A DNA stretch of 64,000 nt from Halotia wernerae (GCA_034931985.1 JAYGHB010000001.1:186001-250000), one strand, 5' to 3'; shown: positions 25,799 to 34,641, counted from the stretch's first letter. Numbers and translations: made by a program. Notes: generated by a model from the letters alone, not told the origin.

Positions 25799-26158
25799 AC
25801 GAATGCGGCGGAAAAATGACATGCGTGTACTGCAATACTGCGGACACGTCGCACGCATCGATGTCGCTTGATTCCCAAGGCCGATCGACCCGATAAACAC
25901 GCCAGACGCAAGTCGCACGTGCCCCAGGCCCACGAGGCAGCGCTAAGAGGCAGGGCGGGAAGTTCGCGAAGAACCTCCACGTCTCTCGACCACCAGCGCT
26001 CGAGGTCAAGCAACGACGTCACGCGTCCTTTCGGGGTTTGCGCCCCGGAGGGAACGGGATTTCGCCGCGATCGACCTCGGGGGTTCTTCAACCCTCCGAC
26101 GACGTATCCGTCCAAGTTCCGTCCTTCCAGGCGCCTTTGCTTGCGAGGATGCCGACCA
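25799..26158 (+). promoter_or_regulatory. Long structured leader of ornithine decarboxylase
   Basis: A 360-bp non-coding stretch without a credible large gene. Its 3' half folds (see the ncRNA entry). The 5' half carries two very short overlapping frames, one starting at 25816 (26 codons, Cys-rich start MTCVYCNTADTS) and one at 25820 (16 codons, MRVLQYCGHVAR); either might be a leader peptide, but neither has a good ribosome-binding site. The promoter presumably lies in the first 100 bp. Confidence 0.5.
25995..26100 (+). ncRNA. Candidate speF-type RNA motif upstream of ornithine decarboxylase
   Basis: The region holds nested helices: a closing helix CGAGGTC (26001) with GACCTCG (26073), a central hairpin CCTTTCGGGG...GCCCCGGAGGG at 26027-26052, and a third hairpin GGGTT-CTTC-AACCC at 26081-26094. 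The speF motif is a known structured RNA found in alphaproteobacteria directly upstream of ornithine decarboxylase genes of this class, so position, host and foldedness agree. The match to the published consensus was made from memory, not by a covariance search. Confidence 0.55.
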
Positions 26159-27385
26159 ATGGCCTTGTCCAATCTGCGTATCGCCGTCTCGCCTTTGAAG
26201 CGACGAAGCGCCGCCCTTCCCCTCCCCGCACCGGCGGAATTGCCGACGGTCGACGCGGTGATCGCGCGCGAAAAACCGCAGGAGCCGGTGCACGCCTTGC
26301 GCCCGGAAACCCTGCGCAAGGCCGCGCGCCGTTTCGTGGCCGGTTTCCCCGGCGACGTTCTGTACGCGGTGAAGTGCAACGCCGACCCGCGCGTGCTGCG
26401 CGCGCTGTGGGACGGCGGCGTGCGCCATTTCGATTGCGCCTCGCCCGCCGAGATCGCGCTGGTGCGCTCGATGTTCGGGACGGACGCGCATATCGCCTAT
26501 ATGCACCCGGTGCGCGCGCGCGCCGCGATCCGCGAAGCCTATGCGCGCCATGCGGTGCGCGATTTCGTGCTCGATGCGGACGCGGAACTCGACAAGCTGC
26601 TCGCCGAAACCAAGGCGAAGCCGGGCGAGCTGACGCTCGTCGTGCGCTTGGCGCTGCCCAAGGGCGGCGCACGCTACGACCTGTCCGGCAAATTCGGCGC
26701 CGAATTCGACGCGGCCGTGGCGTTGCTGCGCCGCGCGCGTCCGCTCGCGCGCGAACTCGGGATCTCGTTCCATGTCGGTTCGCAATGCGTCGATCCGGCC
26801 GCCTATGCGCGCGCCATCGAATTGGCCGATCGCGTGGCGGGCGAAGCTTGCGTGCGCGTCGATCTGCTCGACGTGGGCGGCGGCTTCCCCGTGACCTATC
26901 CCGATATCGACGTGCCGGAGCTTGGCGCCTTCTTCGCCGAGATCGAGGCCGCACGCGACAACGCCGCGCATCTGCGCCATACGAAATTGTGGGCCGAGCC
27001 CGGCCGCGCCCTGGTCGCGGGCGGCGGTTCCGTGATCGTGCAGGTGCAAGCGCGGCGCGGGAACATGCTCTATCTCAACGACGGCATCTACGGGTCGTTG
27101 TCGGATGCGGGCTATCCCGGCTTCCGCTTTCCGGTGCGCGGGCTTCGCGCGTCGGATGCGCCGATCCGCGACTTCGAATTCTTCGGCCCGACTTGCGATT
27201 CCGCCGATCGGATGGCCGGGCCCTTCCCGCTGCCCGCCGATATCGCGGAAGGCGATTGGATCGAGATCGGCCAGCTCGGCGCCTATGGCGCGGCGTTGCG
27301 CACGGCGTTCAACGGCTTCGAGCGCGCGCACCTGGTGGAAGTCGCCGATGCGCCGATGCTGACCACGCCCGGCCTCGACGACTGA
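26159..27385 (+). CDS. odc: Ornithine decarboxylase (fold III, alanine-racemase type)
   Basis: A 408-residue PLP enzyme of the group IV decarboxylases. Lys72 in YAVKCNADPRVL binds PLP; HVGSQC and the glycine loop DVGGGFP bind the phosphate; EPGRALVA and the C-terminal FFGPTCDSADRM provide the dimer-shared catalytic Cys/Asp. It makes putrescine from ornithine; some relatives also accept lysine. The ATG at 26159 is chosen because the family N-terminus begins shortly after it, leaving the 360-bp leader. With the upstream agmatinase-like gene it gives two routes to putrescine. Confidence 0.9.
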   Translation: MALSNLRIAVSPLKRRSAALPLPAPAELPTVDAVIAREKPQEPVHALRPETLRKAARRFVAGFPGDVLYAVKCNADPRVLRALWDGGVRHFDCASPAEIALVRSMFGTDAHIAYMHPVRARAAIREAYARHAVRDFVLDADAELDKLLAETKAKPGELTLVVRLALPKGGARYDLSGKFGAEFDAAVALLRRARPLARELGISFHVGSQCVDPAAYARAIELADRVAGEACVRVDLLDVGGGFPVTYPDIDVPELGAFFAEIEAARDNAAHLRHTKLWAEPGRALVAGGGSVIVQVQARRGNMLYLNDGIYGSLSDAGYPGFRFPVRGLRASDAPIRDFEFFGPTCDSADRMAGPFPLPADIAEGDWIEIGQLGAYGAALRTAFNGFERAHLVEVADAPMLTTPGLDD

Positions 27386-27388
27386 GGG

Positions 27389-28357
27389 TCAGTCGCGCGC
27401 GCGATACCAGGCGATCGTGCGCGCGATTCCTTCCTCCAGCCCGATCTTGGGCGTGAAGCCCAAGATGGTTTCGGCGCGCGCGGTGTCGGCGACTTTGCGC
27501 GCTTCGCCGGCCGGCTTGTCCACGTCCCAGCGCACGCTTGTGCCCGGCGCGCCATGGCGCAAAATCGCCGCGACGACTTCGGCGACCGAATAGCCGCGCC
27601 CGCTGCCGAGGTTGATCGGCCCTTTGCCGAGCCCGCGCTCGTAGCCCGCGAGCAAACCGTCGACCGCATCCTCGACGTAAAGGAAGTCGCGCACCGCCGT
27701 GCCGTCGCCCCACACGCTTAGCGGGTTTTCGCCGCCCAGCGCCCGGCCGATCAAGGCGGGCACGACCAAAGCGGTTTGCGCGTTGAAATCGTCCCACGGC
27801 CCGAACGTGTTCACCGGGCGCAGGATCGCGAAATTCTTGGCGCCGTATTGCACCTCGAAGGCTTCGATCAGTTTTTCGGCCATGCGCTTCGACCAAGCGA
27901 CGAATTCGTTGCCGGGATGCGGATTGGCCGACCATGCCTGATCTTCGACATAACGCTCGCCGGGCGGATAGACCGACACGGTCGACACGTAAACGACGCG
28001 CGCCACGCCCGCTTCGCGCGCCGCGTTCAGCGCGTTGAAACAGGACAGCGTGTTGTCGTGCAGCATTTCCGCCGCGCGCTTGATCTGAATGCCGATCGAG
28101 CCGCGCGTGCCCGCCATATGGAACAGGCCGTCGCACCCGGCGACGGCCTGGCGCGCGAAGCTAGGCTCCTTCAAATCGCCCGCGACGAATTCCACATCCG
28201 GCCCGAAGCCGGTCGCGGGAACGCGGCGCGCCACGGCGCGCACATTCGCACCCTTGGCCAAAAGCCGGGGAATGAGATTGCGGCCGTAAAGCCCCGTGGC
28301 GCCCGTGACCAGGATTTTTTTGCCCGCGTAGAGCGCGTCGGAGTCTGCGTTCGACAT
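27389..28357 (-). CDS. NAD-dependent epimerase/dehydratase family protein lacking the catalytic Tyr
   Basis: A 322-residue extended SDR. The nucleotide-binding motif is TGATGLYGRNL, followed by AGDL and FHMAGTRG, then the catalytic Ser region VVYVSTVSVYPPG. In the YxxxK position the sequence reads VAWSK (Val153, Lys157), so the usual catalytic tyrosine is replaced by valine. The rest (ILRPVNTFGPWDDF, VWGDGTAVRDFLYVEDAVDGL) looks like a sugar-nucleotide epimerase or dehydratase and is well preserved. It may bind NDP-sugar without normal redox catalysis, or use another residue. It is divergent from the OGT-like gene with only 30 bp between starts, suggesting a shared promoter zone and a linked glycan role. 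Confidence 0.85.
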   Translation of the reverse strand: MSNADSDALYAGKKILVTGATGLYGRNLIPRLLAKGANVRAVARRVPATGFGPDVEFVAGDLKEPSFARQAVAGCDGLFHMAGTRGSIGIQIKRAAEMLHDNTLSCFNALNAAREAGVARVVYVSTVSVYPPGERYVEDQAWSANPHPGNEFVAWSKRMAEKLIEAFEVQYGAKNFAILRPVNTFGPWDDFNAQTALVVPALIGRALGGENPLSVWGDGTAVRDFLYVEDAVDGLLAGYERGLGKGPINLGSGRGYSVAEVVAAILRHGAPGTSVRWDVDKPAGEARKVADTARAETILGFTPKIGLEEGIARTIAWYRARD

Positions 28358-28387
28358 CGCGCGGCATTATGAGAATCATTCCGAATC

Positions 28388-30646
28388 ATGTCCATACTGC
28401 CGGTTATGGACGCGACCGCCCTGCTCAATGCCGCACTCGAACGTCATCGCGCCGGCGATGTCGAAGCTGCGGCGCGTTTCTACGATCAGGTTTTGGCCCT
28501 GCAACCGGACAATGTCGACGCGCTGAATCTGCTGGGACTGACGCTGCATCAGCGCGGGCGCGACGCCGATGCCGTGGCCCCGCTCGAACGCGCGGTCGCG
28601 TTGCAGCCCGCCTTCGCGGGGGCGTGGCTGCATTTGGGCACCGTTCTGCGCCGGGTGAACCGCCCGCAAGACGCCGCCCGCGCCTATGCCCGAGTGGCGG
28701 CGGTCGCGCCCGCCTCGGCGCTCGGGCCGATGGGCTTGGGCCAGATCGCGGAATTCGCGGGCGACCGCGCGGCGGCGAAGCGGCATTACCTGGATGCGAC
28801 GACGCGCGAGCCCGGTCACGGCGGCGCCCATTTCGCGCTCGGCACGCTGCTCGCGAACGACGGCGATCTGCGCGGCGGGCTCGATCACGTGCGCCAAGCC
28901 ATAGCACTCGATCACGCCGCCCCGGACCATCATCTCGCCCTCGCGACGCTGCTTTTCGTCGCGGGCGATTCAGCGGGGGCCATCGCCGCGTATAGGAAAT
29001 GCCTCGATATCGCCCCCGGCCATCTCGACGCCTGGGCGAGCCTGATCGCCGCGCTTTGTGCGGGTAACGATGCCGCTTCGGCGCAAACCGCCCTCGACGC
29101 GATGCGGAATCATGCGCCAGCGAACGATCCGCGCGTCGACATGGCGCAAGGTCAGCTCGCCAATCTGCAAGGCAAGCCCGCGGCGGCGATCGCGGTGCTG
29201 AGCCGCGCCTTGCGGAACATGATCGCGGCGGCGCCCGATGCGCGCCTGGGCGACGTCGCGCGCGTTCTGGGCGAACAAGCGCATGCGCTCGACATGGTCC
29301 GCCGCGAGCGGATCGCCGCCGCCTGCGATCTGCTCGGCACGCTGCTGCCGCTGTTCGACGATTACGCGACCGCCGACGCGTTGTTCGCCGCCGCCGCGAA
29401 GCTCGGCCGCCTGCGCGCGCTCAAAAACCGCATCGCCGTGTCGCTCTACGATCCCGATCTGTCGCTCGATCGGCGCAAGGCGCTGCATCTCGACTTCGCC
29501 GAGGCGATGCGCGACCGCGTGGCCGCGCCGCCCGCCTTGTGGGTGCGCAAGGCCAGCGAAAAAATCCGCATCGGCTATGTCTCGTCGGATTTTCGCGGCC
29601 ATCCGGTTGCGCGTTCGATGCGGCCCTTGTTCCGCGCGGCCGATCGCGCCGCGTTTTCGATCCACGGCTACAATCTCGCCTTCGGCGAGGATGACGTCTC
29701 GCGCGAATTCGCGGCGATGGCGGATGGCTGGCACCATCTCGCGGCACGGCCCGACGCCGAACTCGCCGAGATCGTGCGGCGCGACGGCATCGATATTCTG
29801 GTGCATGTCGCCGGCCATTTCGACGAGAACCGCCTCGGCCTCGCTTGGCGGCGCGCGGCCCCCGTGCAAGTCAGCCTGTTCGACGCGGCAACGAGCGGGA
29901 TCGCCGCGATCGACTACTTGATCGCCGACCGAAATCTGGTTCCCCGGCGCGGTGGCGAGTTCTATGCCGAGCGCGTGCTGCGCCTGCCCAATCTCTATAT
30001 CCATCCCTGGCTTGCCGAAGCGCGCGCATTGGCGCCGCGCGCGGCGGGCGCGCCGATCGTGTTCGCGTCGTTCTCCAATCCGACCAAGCTCAACGGCCGC
30101 ACGCTGGAAACCTGGGCGCAAGTTTTGCGCATGGTCGAAGGTGCCACGCTGCTGCTGGGCCATGCCCGCGCGATGGACGAGCCGGAAATCCGCCGGCGCT
30201 TCCAGGCGCATTTCGCCAAGGCCGGCATCGATCCCGCGCGCGTCGCGGTGCGCCCCTATGTCGCCGATCTCGCCGCGCATCTCGCGTCCTATGACGGCGT
30301 CGATGTGGTGCTCGACCCCTTCCCGTTCAACGGCTCGACCAGCACTTTCGAAGCGTTGTCGATGGGCGTGCCGGTCGTGTCGCTGACCGGCGACACGATG
30401 ATGTCGCGCTGGAGCGGGGCGATGCTGGCGCATCTCGGCCTGGAACGCTGCCGGGCGGCGAATGCCGGCGATTACGTGCGCGTCGCCGCCGATCTGGCCG
30501 CCGACGTCGCGTGGCGCAATGCGTTGCGCGCCGAATTGCCGGACCGGATGAAGCATTCGGCGCTGGTGGATGAAGCACGTTGGATGCGTCGCCTCGAACG
30601 CGCCTATCGCGCCTTCGCGCGCCGCGCAATATTTGGTGGATCATGA
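28388..30646 (+). CDS. TPR protein with OGT-like glycosyltransferase domain (GT41), copy 2
   Basis: A 752-residue relative of the gene at 21466. About residues 8-330 are TPR units (RHRAGDVEAAARFYDQVLA and NVDALNLLGLTLHQRG at the start). The catalytic half begins IRIGYVSSDFRGHPVARSM and ends with VLDPFPFNGSTSTFEALSMGVPVVSL. The acceptor/sugar loop reads VAGHFDENRLGLAWRRAAPVQ followed by SLFDAATSG, so the WLGYxGTTG motif seen in copy 1 is lost; specificity or activity may differ. An alternative Met at 28406 is possible. The stop overlaps the FkbM methyltransferase start (ATGA), so the two products are probably made together. Confidence 0.87.
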   Translation: MSILPVMDATALLNAALERHRAGDVEAAARFYDQVLALQPDNVDALNLLGLTLHQRGRDADAVAPLERAVALQPAFAGAWLHLGTVLRRVNRPQDAARAYARVAAVAPASALGPMGLGQIAEFAGDRAAAKRHYLDATTREPGHGGAHFALGTLLANDGDLRGGLDHVRQAIALDHAAPDHHLALATLLFVAGDSAGAIAAYRKCLDIAPGHLDAWASLIAALCAGNDAASAQTALDAMRNHAPANDPRVDMAQGQLANLQGKPAAAIAVLSRALRNMIAAAPDARLGDVARVLGEQAHALDMVRRERIAAACDLLGTLLPLFDDYATADALFAAAAKLGRLRALKNRIAVSLYDPDLSLDRRKALHLDFAEAMRDRVAAPPALWVRKASEKIRIGYVSSDFRGHPVARSMRPLFRAADRAAFSIHGYNLAFGEDDVSREFAAMADGWHHLAARPDAELAEIVRRDGIDILVHVAGHFDENRLGLAWRRAAPVQVSLFDAATSGIAAIDYLIADRNLVPRRGGEFYAERVLRLPNLYIHPWLAEARALAPRAAGAPIVFASFSNPTKLNGRTLETWAQVLRMVEGATLLLGHARAMDEPEIRRRFQAHFAKAGIDPARVAVRPYVADLAAHLASYDGVDVVLDPFPFNGSTSTFEALSMGVPVVSLTGDTMMSRWSGAMLAHLGLERCRAANAGDYVRVAADLAADVAWRNALRAELPDRMKHSALVDEARWMRRLERAYRAFARRAIFGGS

Positions 30647-31521
30647 CCGACGACCTCGCCGAACTGCGCCGCCGCACCCTTGCGCTCGCCTTGGGCGACG
30701 CCGCCCCCGACGCCGATTTCGAGAACGCGGCACGCGCCTTGGCCGCCCGCGCCGATAGCGGCGAATTGGCGAACCTCGCGCGGTTGTTCGGGCGTGCCGC
30801 ACGCCTCGCCCCGCCGCCGCCCGCCAAGGGTGCCGCGTTGGAAATCTCCGGCGAAGCGCGCATCGTGCGCACCCTCGCGCCGCTGGGGATGCGCGTGGCG
30901 TTCGATATCGGCGCCAATCGCGGCAATTGGACGGCGGCGGCCCTCGCCCATTGGCCCGATTGCGCGGTGCATGGGTTCGAAGTGGTACCCGACACGTTTA
31001 AGCACTACGCCGCGCGCTTCGCGGGCGACGCGCGCGTGCGCGCCAACCCGTTCGGCCTCGCCCATGTCGACGGCGAGATCGACATCAACGTCTATGCAGG
31101 GTTCGACGAGCTCGCCTCGATCGCGCCGTTTCCGCACGCCGCCCCGTCGCGCGTCGTGCGTTGCCCGGTGCGCCGCGCCGACGGCTACGCCGCCGCGAAC
31201 GGCGTCGCGCGCATCGACTACGCCAAGATCGACGTCGAGGGGGCCGAACATCTCGTCTTCGACGGGTTCGGCGCGATGTTGAACGAAGGCCGGATCGAGG
31301 CGCTGCAATTCGAATACGGGCGCGTCAACATCCTGACCCACAGGCTGCTGATCGACTTCCATTTCATGCTGACGAATCTCGGCTATCGCGTCGGCAAGGC
31401 CGGCCCGTCGGGCGTGCGCTTCGCGGATTACTCGCTGGCCGACGAGGATTTCGAGAACGCGAACTACGTCGCCGTGCGCGGCGCGCGTGCCGACATGATC
31501 GCGGCGCTCGGCGCGCCTTAA
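30643..31521 (+). CDS. FkbM family methyltransferase
   Basis: A 292-residue SAM-dependent methyltransferase of the FkbM type. After a helical N-terminal stretch of about 70 residues, motif I is VAFDIGANRGNWTAAAL, followed by HGFEVVPDTFKHYA and a DVEGAEHLVFDGF segment that is the signature of the family. FkbM relatives O-methylate sugars, lipid-linked glycans or natural products. The start overlaps the upstream OGT-like gene by 4 bp (ATGA), so it probably modifies the same glycan or glycosylated protein. Confidence 0.87.
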   Translation: MTDDLAELRRRTLALALGDAAPDADFENAARALAARADSGELANLARLFGRAARLAPPPPAKGAALEISGEARIVRTLAPLGMRVAFDIGANRGNWTAAALAHWPDCAVHGFEVVPDTFKHYAARFAGDARVRANPFGLAHVDGEIDINVYAGFDELASIAPFPHAAPSRVVRCPVRRADGYAAANGVARIDYAKIDVEGAEHLVFDGFGAMLNEGRIEALQFEYGRVNILTHRLLIDFHFMLTNLGYRVGKAGPSGVRFADYSLADEDFENANYVAVRGARADMIAALGAP

Positions 31522-31536
31522 AGGGAAAAAACCGGG

Positions 31537-31610
31537 TCGGTGTGGCGGGATTCGAACTCGCGACTTCTTGCTCCCAAAGCAAGCGCTCTACCAGGCTGAG
31601 CTACACACCG
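31537..31610 (-). tRNA. tRNA-Pro (anticodon TGG)
   Basis: A minus-strand cloverleaf of 74 nt. Acceptor stem CGGTGTG/CACACCG, anticodon stem CTTGC/GCAAG around TTTGGGA (anticodon TGG), T-arm with GAGTTCGAATCCC-type loop, discriminator A. The three bases after it are CCC, so CCA is not encoded and must be added. It sits 15 bp after the convergent FkbM gene. Confidence 0.95.
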
Positions 31611-31819
31611 TTTCCCCGGGCCCCTTCCCTACACGGGCTTGGCTTCGGAGGCAACCATCTGCGGCGTCACGATTTTTCGGGGAATTGGCGCGCCGTCCTC
31701 CGCGCGTGCGCCGCGCCGGGATGAAGATTCTTGCTGCACAGCAACATCTTTTTAAGACCTTCCCGCGAAAAAGGAGACGGTAATTCCCGACGGTCAACCG
31801 CGATTTCGGAGAAGGTTTC
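31611..31819 (+). promoter_or_regulatory. Chemoreceptor upstream region
   Basis: 209 bp between the tRNA-Pro 5' side and the chemoreceptor start. It contains a perfect 6-bp inverted repeat TTGCTG-CA-CAGCAA at 31731-31744, which could be an operator, and a GGAGAAGG ribosome-binding site before the ATG. No clear hexamer pair is seen. Confidence 0.35.
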
Positions 31820-33901
31820 ATGGCGTCCGCCCGCACGACTTCGGTTTCCAACCGCATCATGGCGCTGTTCGGCGCGCTGACGCTGGCGCTGCTCTACTTG
31901 AACGCCGGCGACATGTGGACCGCGACCACGCGGTTTCTGAGCAGCGGCACCGTGACGGCGCTGACCCAGGCCGACCGCGCGATCTTCGAAGCGCTGTCGC
32001 CCTTGCGCCAGCAGCGCGGATCGATCGCCACCGCGTTGCAGACGCAGGACGATCCGAAACCGCAAATCGCCGAAATCCGCCGGCTGGTCGACGAACGCGT
32101 CGGGCGTGCGATCGAGGCGTTGCGCCGCTCGGGCGTCGCCGGCGCCGAGCGCGACGTCGCGGAGATGCGCGACCTGATGGCGGCGATGACCGCGCGCGGC
32201 GCGTCGGTCGATCGCGAAGCGGCGAAGCCGCGCGCGCAACGCGCGCTCGCGGCGATCAACGACTGGGTCGCCGCGGCCGACGACATCCTGGCGCGTTTCG
32301 ATCAGGCTTCGGACAGGCTGGCGACGACCGTTCGCGGCACGGACCCCATGTTCGCCGAGTTCGTGCAATTCCGGCTGACGAGCTGGACCATCCGGTCGAA
32401 TTTCGGGTCCCAGTGTTCCTATCTGCGCCCGACCGTCGCGGCGGGAACCGCGATGACGCCCGAACAGCATCGCGAAATCGGCCGGTATCGCGGAATCGTC
32501 GCCAACCGTTTCGACGAATTGACCGGCCTGCTCAAGAGCCCCGGCGCCTCCCCCGTCCTCGCGCGCGCCGTGGCGGAAGCCAAGCAGGCTTCCGAAGCGT
32601 CGATCGCCCGGATGGACGCGATGCTCGCCAATCTCGGCTCGGGCCAGCCGGCCGCGCCCGCGGCCGAGTGGACCTCGGTCTGCAACGCGCCTTTCGAGAA
32701 GATCGTCGCGATCGGCACGCTCTCGCTCGATCTCGCGGTCGCGCGCGCCGAAGCCATCCGCGCCGAAGCGATCGCCGCGTTCGCGATCTCGGCGGCGGTT
32801 CTGGCGTTCGTTCTGACACTCGCCGCCTACGCGATGTTCGCCGTGCGCACCCGCGTGGTCGCCGCCTTCGCGGGGCTGATTCCGGCGATCGGCCGTCTGG
32901 GTGCGGGCGACTACGCCACGCCGGTGCCGAAATGGCGCCATGCCGACGAATTCGGCAGCGTCGCCGACGCGCTGGAAACCTTGCGCGAAAGTGCGGCCAA
33001 CGCGGAGCGCTTGAGCGCCGAGCAAGCCGCCCAGCGCGAAGCACAGGTCAAACGCGCCGCCGCCTTGGCCAAACTTTGCGCCGATCTCGACGCCGTGGCG
33101 AAGAATCTGACCGGCAAGCTCGAAGCGTCGACCGCCGATCTGTCGGGCACCGCCAACGCGATGCGCGAGATCGCGACGACGTCGAGCCGCAACGCGTCGA
33201 GCGTGGCGTCGGCCGCGCAGGAGGCGACCGAGAACGTCAACTCCGTCGCCGCCGCGACCGAGGAGTTGACGGCGTCGATCAGCGAAATCTCCTCGCGCGT
33301 CCAGTCCAGCGCCAAGGAAGCCAAAGAGGCCGCCGAACAAGCCGCCAGTACGAACACGCTGGTCTCCGATCTCGCGCAACGCGCGCAGGAGATCGGCGAG
33401 GTCGTCAAGCTCATCGCCGGAATCGCCGAGCAGACGAATCTCCTCGCCCTGAACGCCACGATCGAAGCCGCACGCGCGGGCGACGCCGGCAAGGGCTTCG
33501 CCGTCGTCGCGTCGGAGGTGAAGAACCTCGCGACGCAAACCGGCAAGGCGACCGAGGATATCGCGCGGCAGGTTCAGGACATTCAATCCTCGACCGAGCG
33601 GACCGTCGCGGCGATCAACGCCATCGTGGAGGCGATCCGCCGGATCGACGGGGGCGCCACGGCGATCGCCGCCGCGATCGAGGAGCAAGGCAGCGCCACG
33701 CAGGAAATCTCGCGCAGCGTCCAGCAAGCGGCGTCCGGCACGCGGCAAGTCACCACGAACGTCGCGGGCGTGGCGGATTCGAGCACGAAGACGGAGGAAG
33801 CCGCCGACCGCGTTCTGGGGTCGGTCACGGCACTCGCGCACGACAGCCGTTCGCTGAATGCCGCCCTCGACGACTTCTTGGGGAAGATAAAAGCGGTCTG
33901 A
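31820..33901 (+). CDS. Methyl-accepting chemotaxis protein
   Basis: A 693-residue transmembrane chemoreceptor. A first membrane helix lies at about residues 13-30, then a large helical periplasmic ligand domain (about 31-310) with no recognised Cache or Tar signature, a second helix at about 313-337, HAMP to about 390, and the coiled-coil signalling domain with the hairpin tip VVKLIAGIAEQTNLLALNAT followed by IEAARAGDAGKGFAVVASEVKNLA. It signals through CheA/CheW. Three cysteines occur in the periplasmic part. It lies between the glycosylation-like genes and the TRAP locus; the ligand cannot be predicted. No CheB/R-binding pentapeptide is visible at the end (KIKAV). Confidence 0.92.
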   Translation: MASARTTSVSNRIMALFGALTLALLYLNAGDMWTATTRFLSSGTVTALTQADRAIFEALSPLRQQRGSIATALQTQDDPKPQIAEIRRLVDERVGRAIEALRRSGVAGAERDVAEMRDLMAAMTARGASVDREAAKPRAQRALAAINDWVAAADDILARFDQASDRLATTVRGTDPMFAEFVQFRLTSWTIRSNFGSQCSYLRPTVAAGTAMTPEQHREIGRYRGIVANRFDELTGLLKSPGASPVLARAVAEAKQASEASIARMDAMLANLGSGQPAAPAAEWTSVCNAPFEKIVAIGTLSLDLAVARAEAIRAEAIAAFAISAAVLAFVLTLAAYAMFAVRTRVVAAFAGLIPAIGRLGAGDYATPVPKWRHADEFGSVADALETLRESAANAERLSAEQAAQREAQVKRAAALAKLCADLDAVAKNLTGKLEASTADLSGTANAMREIATTSSRNASSVASAAQEATENVNSVAAATEELTASISEISSRVQSSAKEAKEAAEQAASTNTLVSDLAQRAQEIGEVVKLIAGIAEQTNLLALNATIEAARAGDAGKGFAVVASEVKNLATQTGKATEDIARQVQDIQSSTERTVAAINAIVEAIRRIDGGATAIAAAIEEQGSATQEISRSVQQAASGTRQVTTNVAGVADSSTKTEEAADRVLGSVTALAHDSRSLNAALDDFLGKIKAV

Positions 33902-33912
33902 GGCGGATCGGG

Positions 33913-34641
33913 TTAGATGCCAAGGCCGCCCAGCGACTTGCCGCCGTCGACGAACAGCGTCTGGCCGGTCACGAAGCTGGTTTTGGGCGACGCCAGGAAG
34001 GCGATCGCCGTCGCGATTTCGTCGGGCGACGCGGCCTTGCCCGACGGCTCCAGGCTTTCCCACGCCGCGAACATCTCGGCCGGCGCCGAGCGCGTCATCG
34101 GCGTATCGGTGAAGCCCGGTGCCACTGAATTCACGGCGATTTGCTTGGCGCGCAATTCCATCGCCATCGCGCGCGTGAGGCCGATGACCGCCGCTTTCGA
34201 CGCGACGTAATGCGCGAAACGCGTGCCGCCGAGCGCGCCGCGCGAGGAGATCGTGACGATCCGCCCGCCCGGTTTCATCCGCCGTGCGGCTTCCTGCGCG
34301 GGGATGAACGTGCCGATCACGTTGACGTCGAGCATGCGCCGGAATTGATCCTCGGTCAGATCGAGGAATTGCGCGTCGTTGTAGATACCCGCCGCCGTTA
34401 CCATCGCGTCGACGCGATCGGCCTGATCGAGCACCGCCGCGACCGATGCGCGATCGCATACGTCGCAGGGCGCCGCGAAGACGTCGAGCCCGCCCCCGCG
34501 CAGCTTGGCGCAAGCGGCGGCGAGCGTATCGTCCGTGCGATCCATCGCGAAGACGCGGAACCCGTCCTCGGCCAAACGCTTGGCGGCGGCAAGCCCGATG
34601 CCTTGCGCCGCCCCGGTGACGAAGGCGACGGGTCTTGTCAC
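33913..34641 (-). CDS. SDR family oxidoreductase
   Basis: A 242-residue classical short-chain dehydrogenase. The cofactor motif is VTGAAQGIGLA, with AAGIYND in the NAG position, catalytic Ser in VTISSRGALGG and Tyr-Lys in HYVASKAAVIGL, and the C-terminal GQTLFVDGGKSLGG. The start is a GTG that overlaps the dctM stop (GTGA), so it is translated with the TRAP genes. Together with the FAH-family hydrolase of the same operon it fits the sugar-acid diketo-hydrolase route, in which an SDR oxidises a 2-keto-3-deoxy sugar acid at C4; that assignment is inference. Confidence 0.87.
   Translation of the reverse strand: MTRPVAFVTGAAQGIGLAAAKRLAEDGFRVFAMDRTDDTLAAACAKLRGGGLDVFAAPCDVCDRASVAAVLDQADRVDAMVTAAGIYNDAQFLDLTEDQFRRMLDVNVIGTFIPAQEAARRMKPGGRIVTISSRGALGGTRFAHYVASKAAVIGLTRAMAMELRAKQIAVNSVAPGFTDTPMTRSAPAEMFAAWESLEPSGKAASPDEIATAIAFLASPKTSFVTGQTLFVDGGKSLGGLGI

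Noticed and set aside
25726..26379. Open frames on the minus strand across the ornithine decarboxylase leader
   Set aside because: No ribosome-binding site or protein motif, and the region shows RNA-type inverted repeats instead.
31667..34513. A 948-codon minus-strand open frame opposite the chemoreceptor
   Set aside because: Shadow of the chemoreceptor in high-GC DNA; only repetitive Arg/Gly-rich sequence and no domain.
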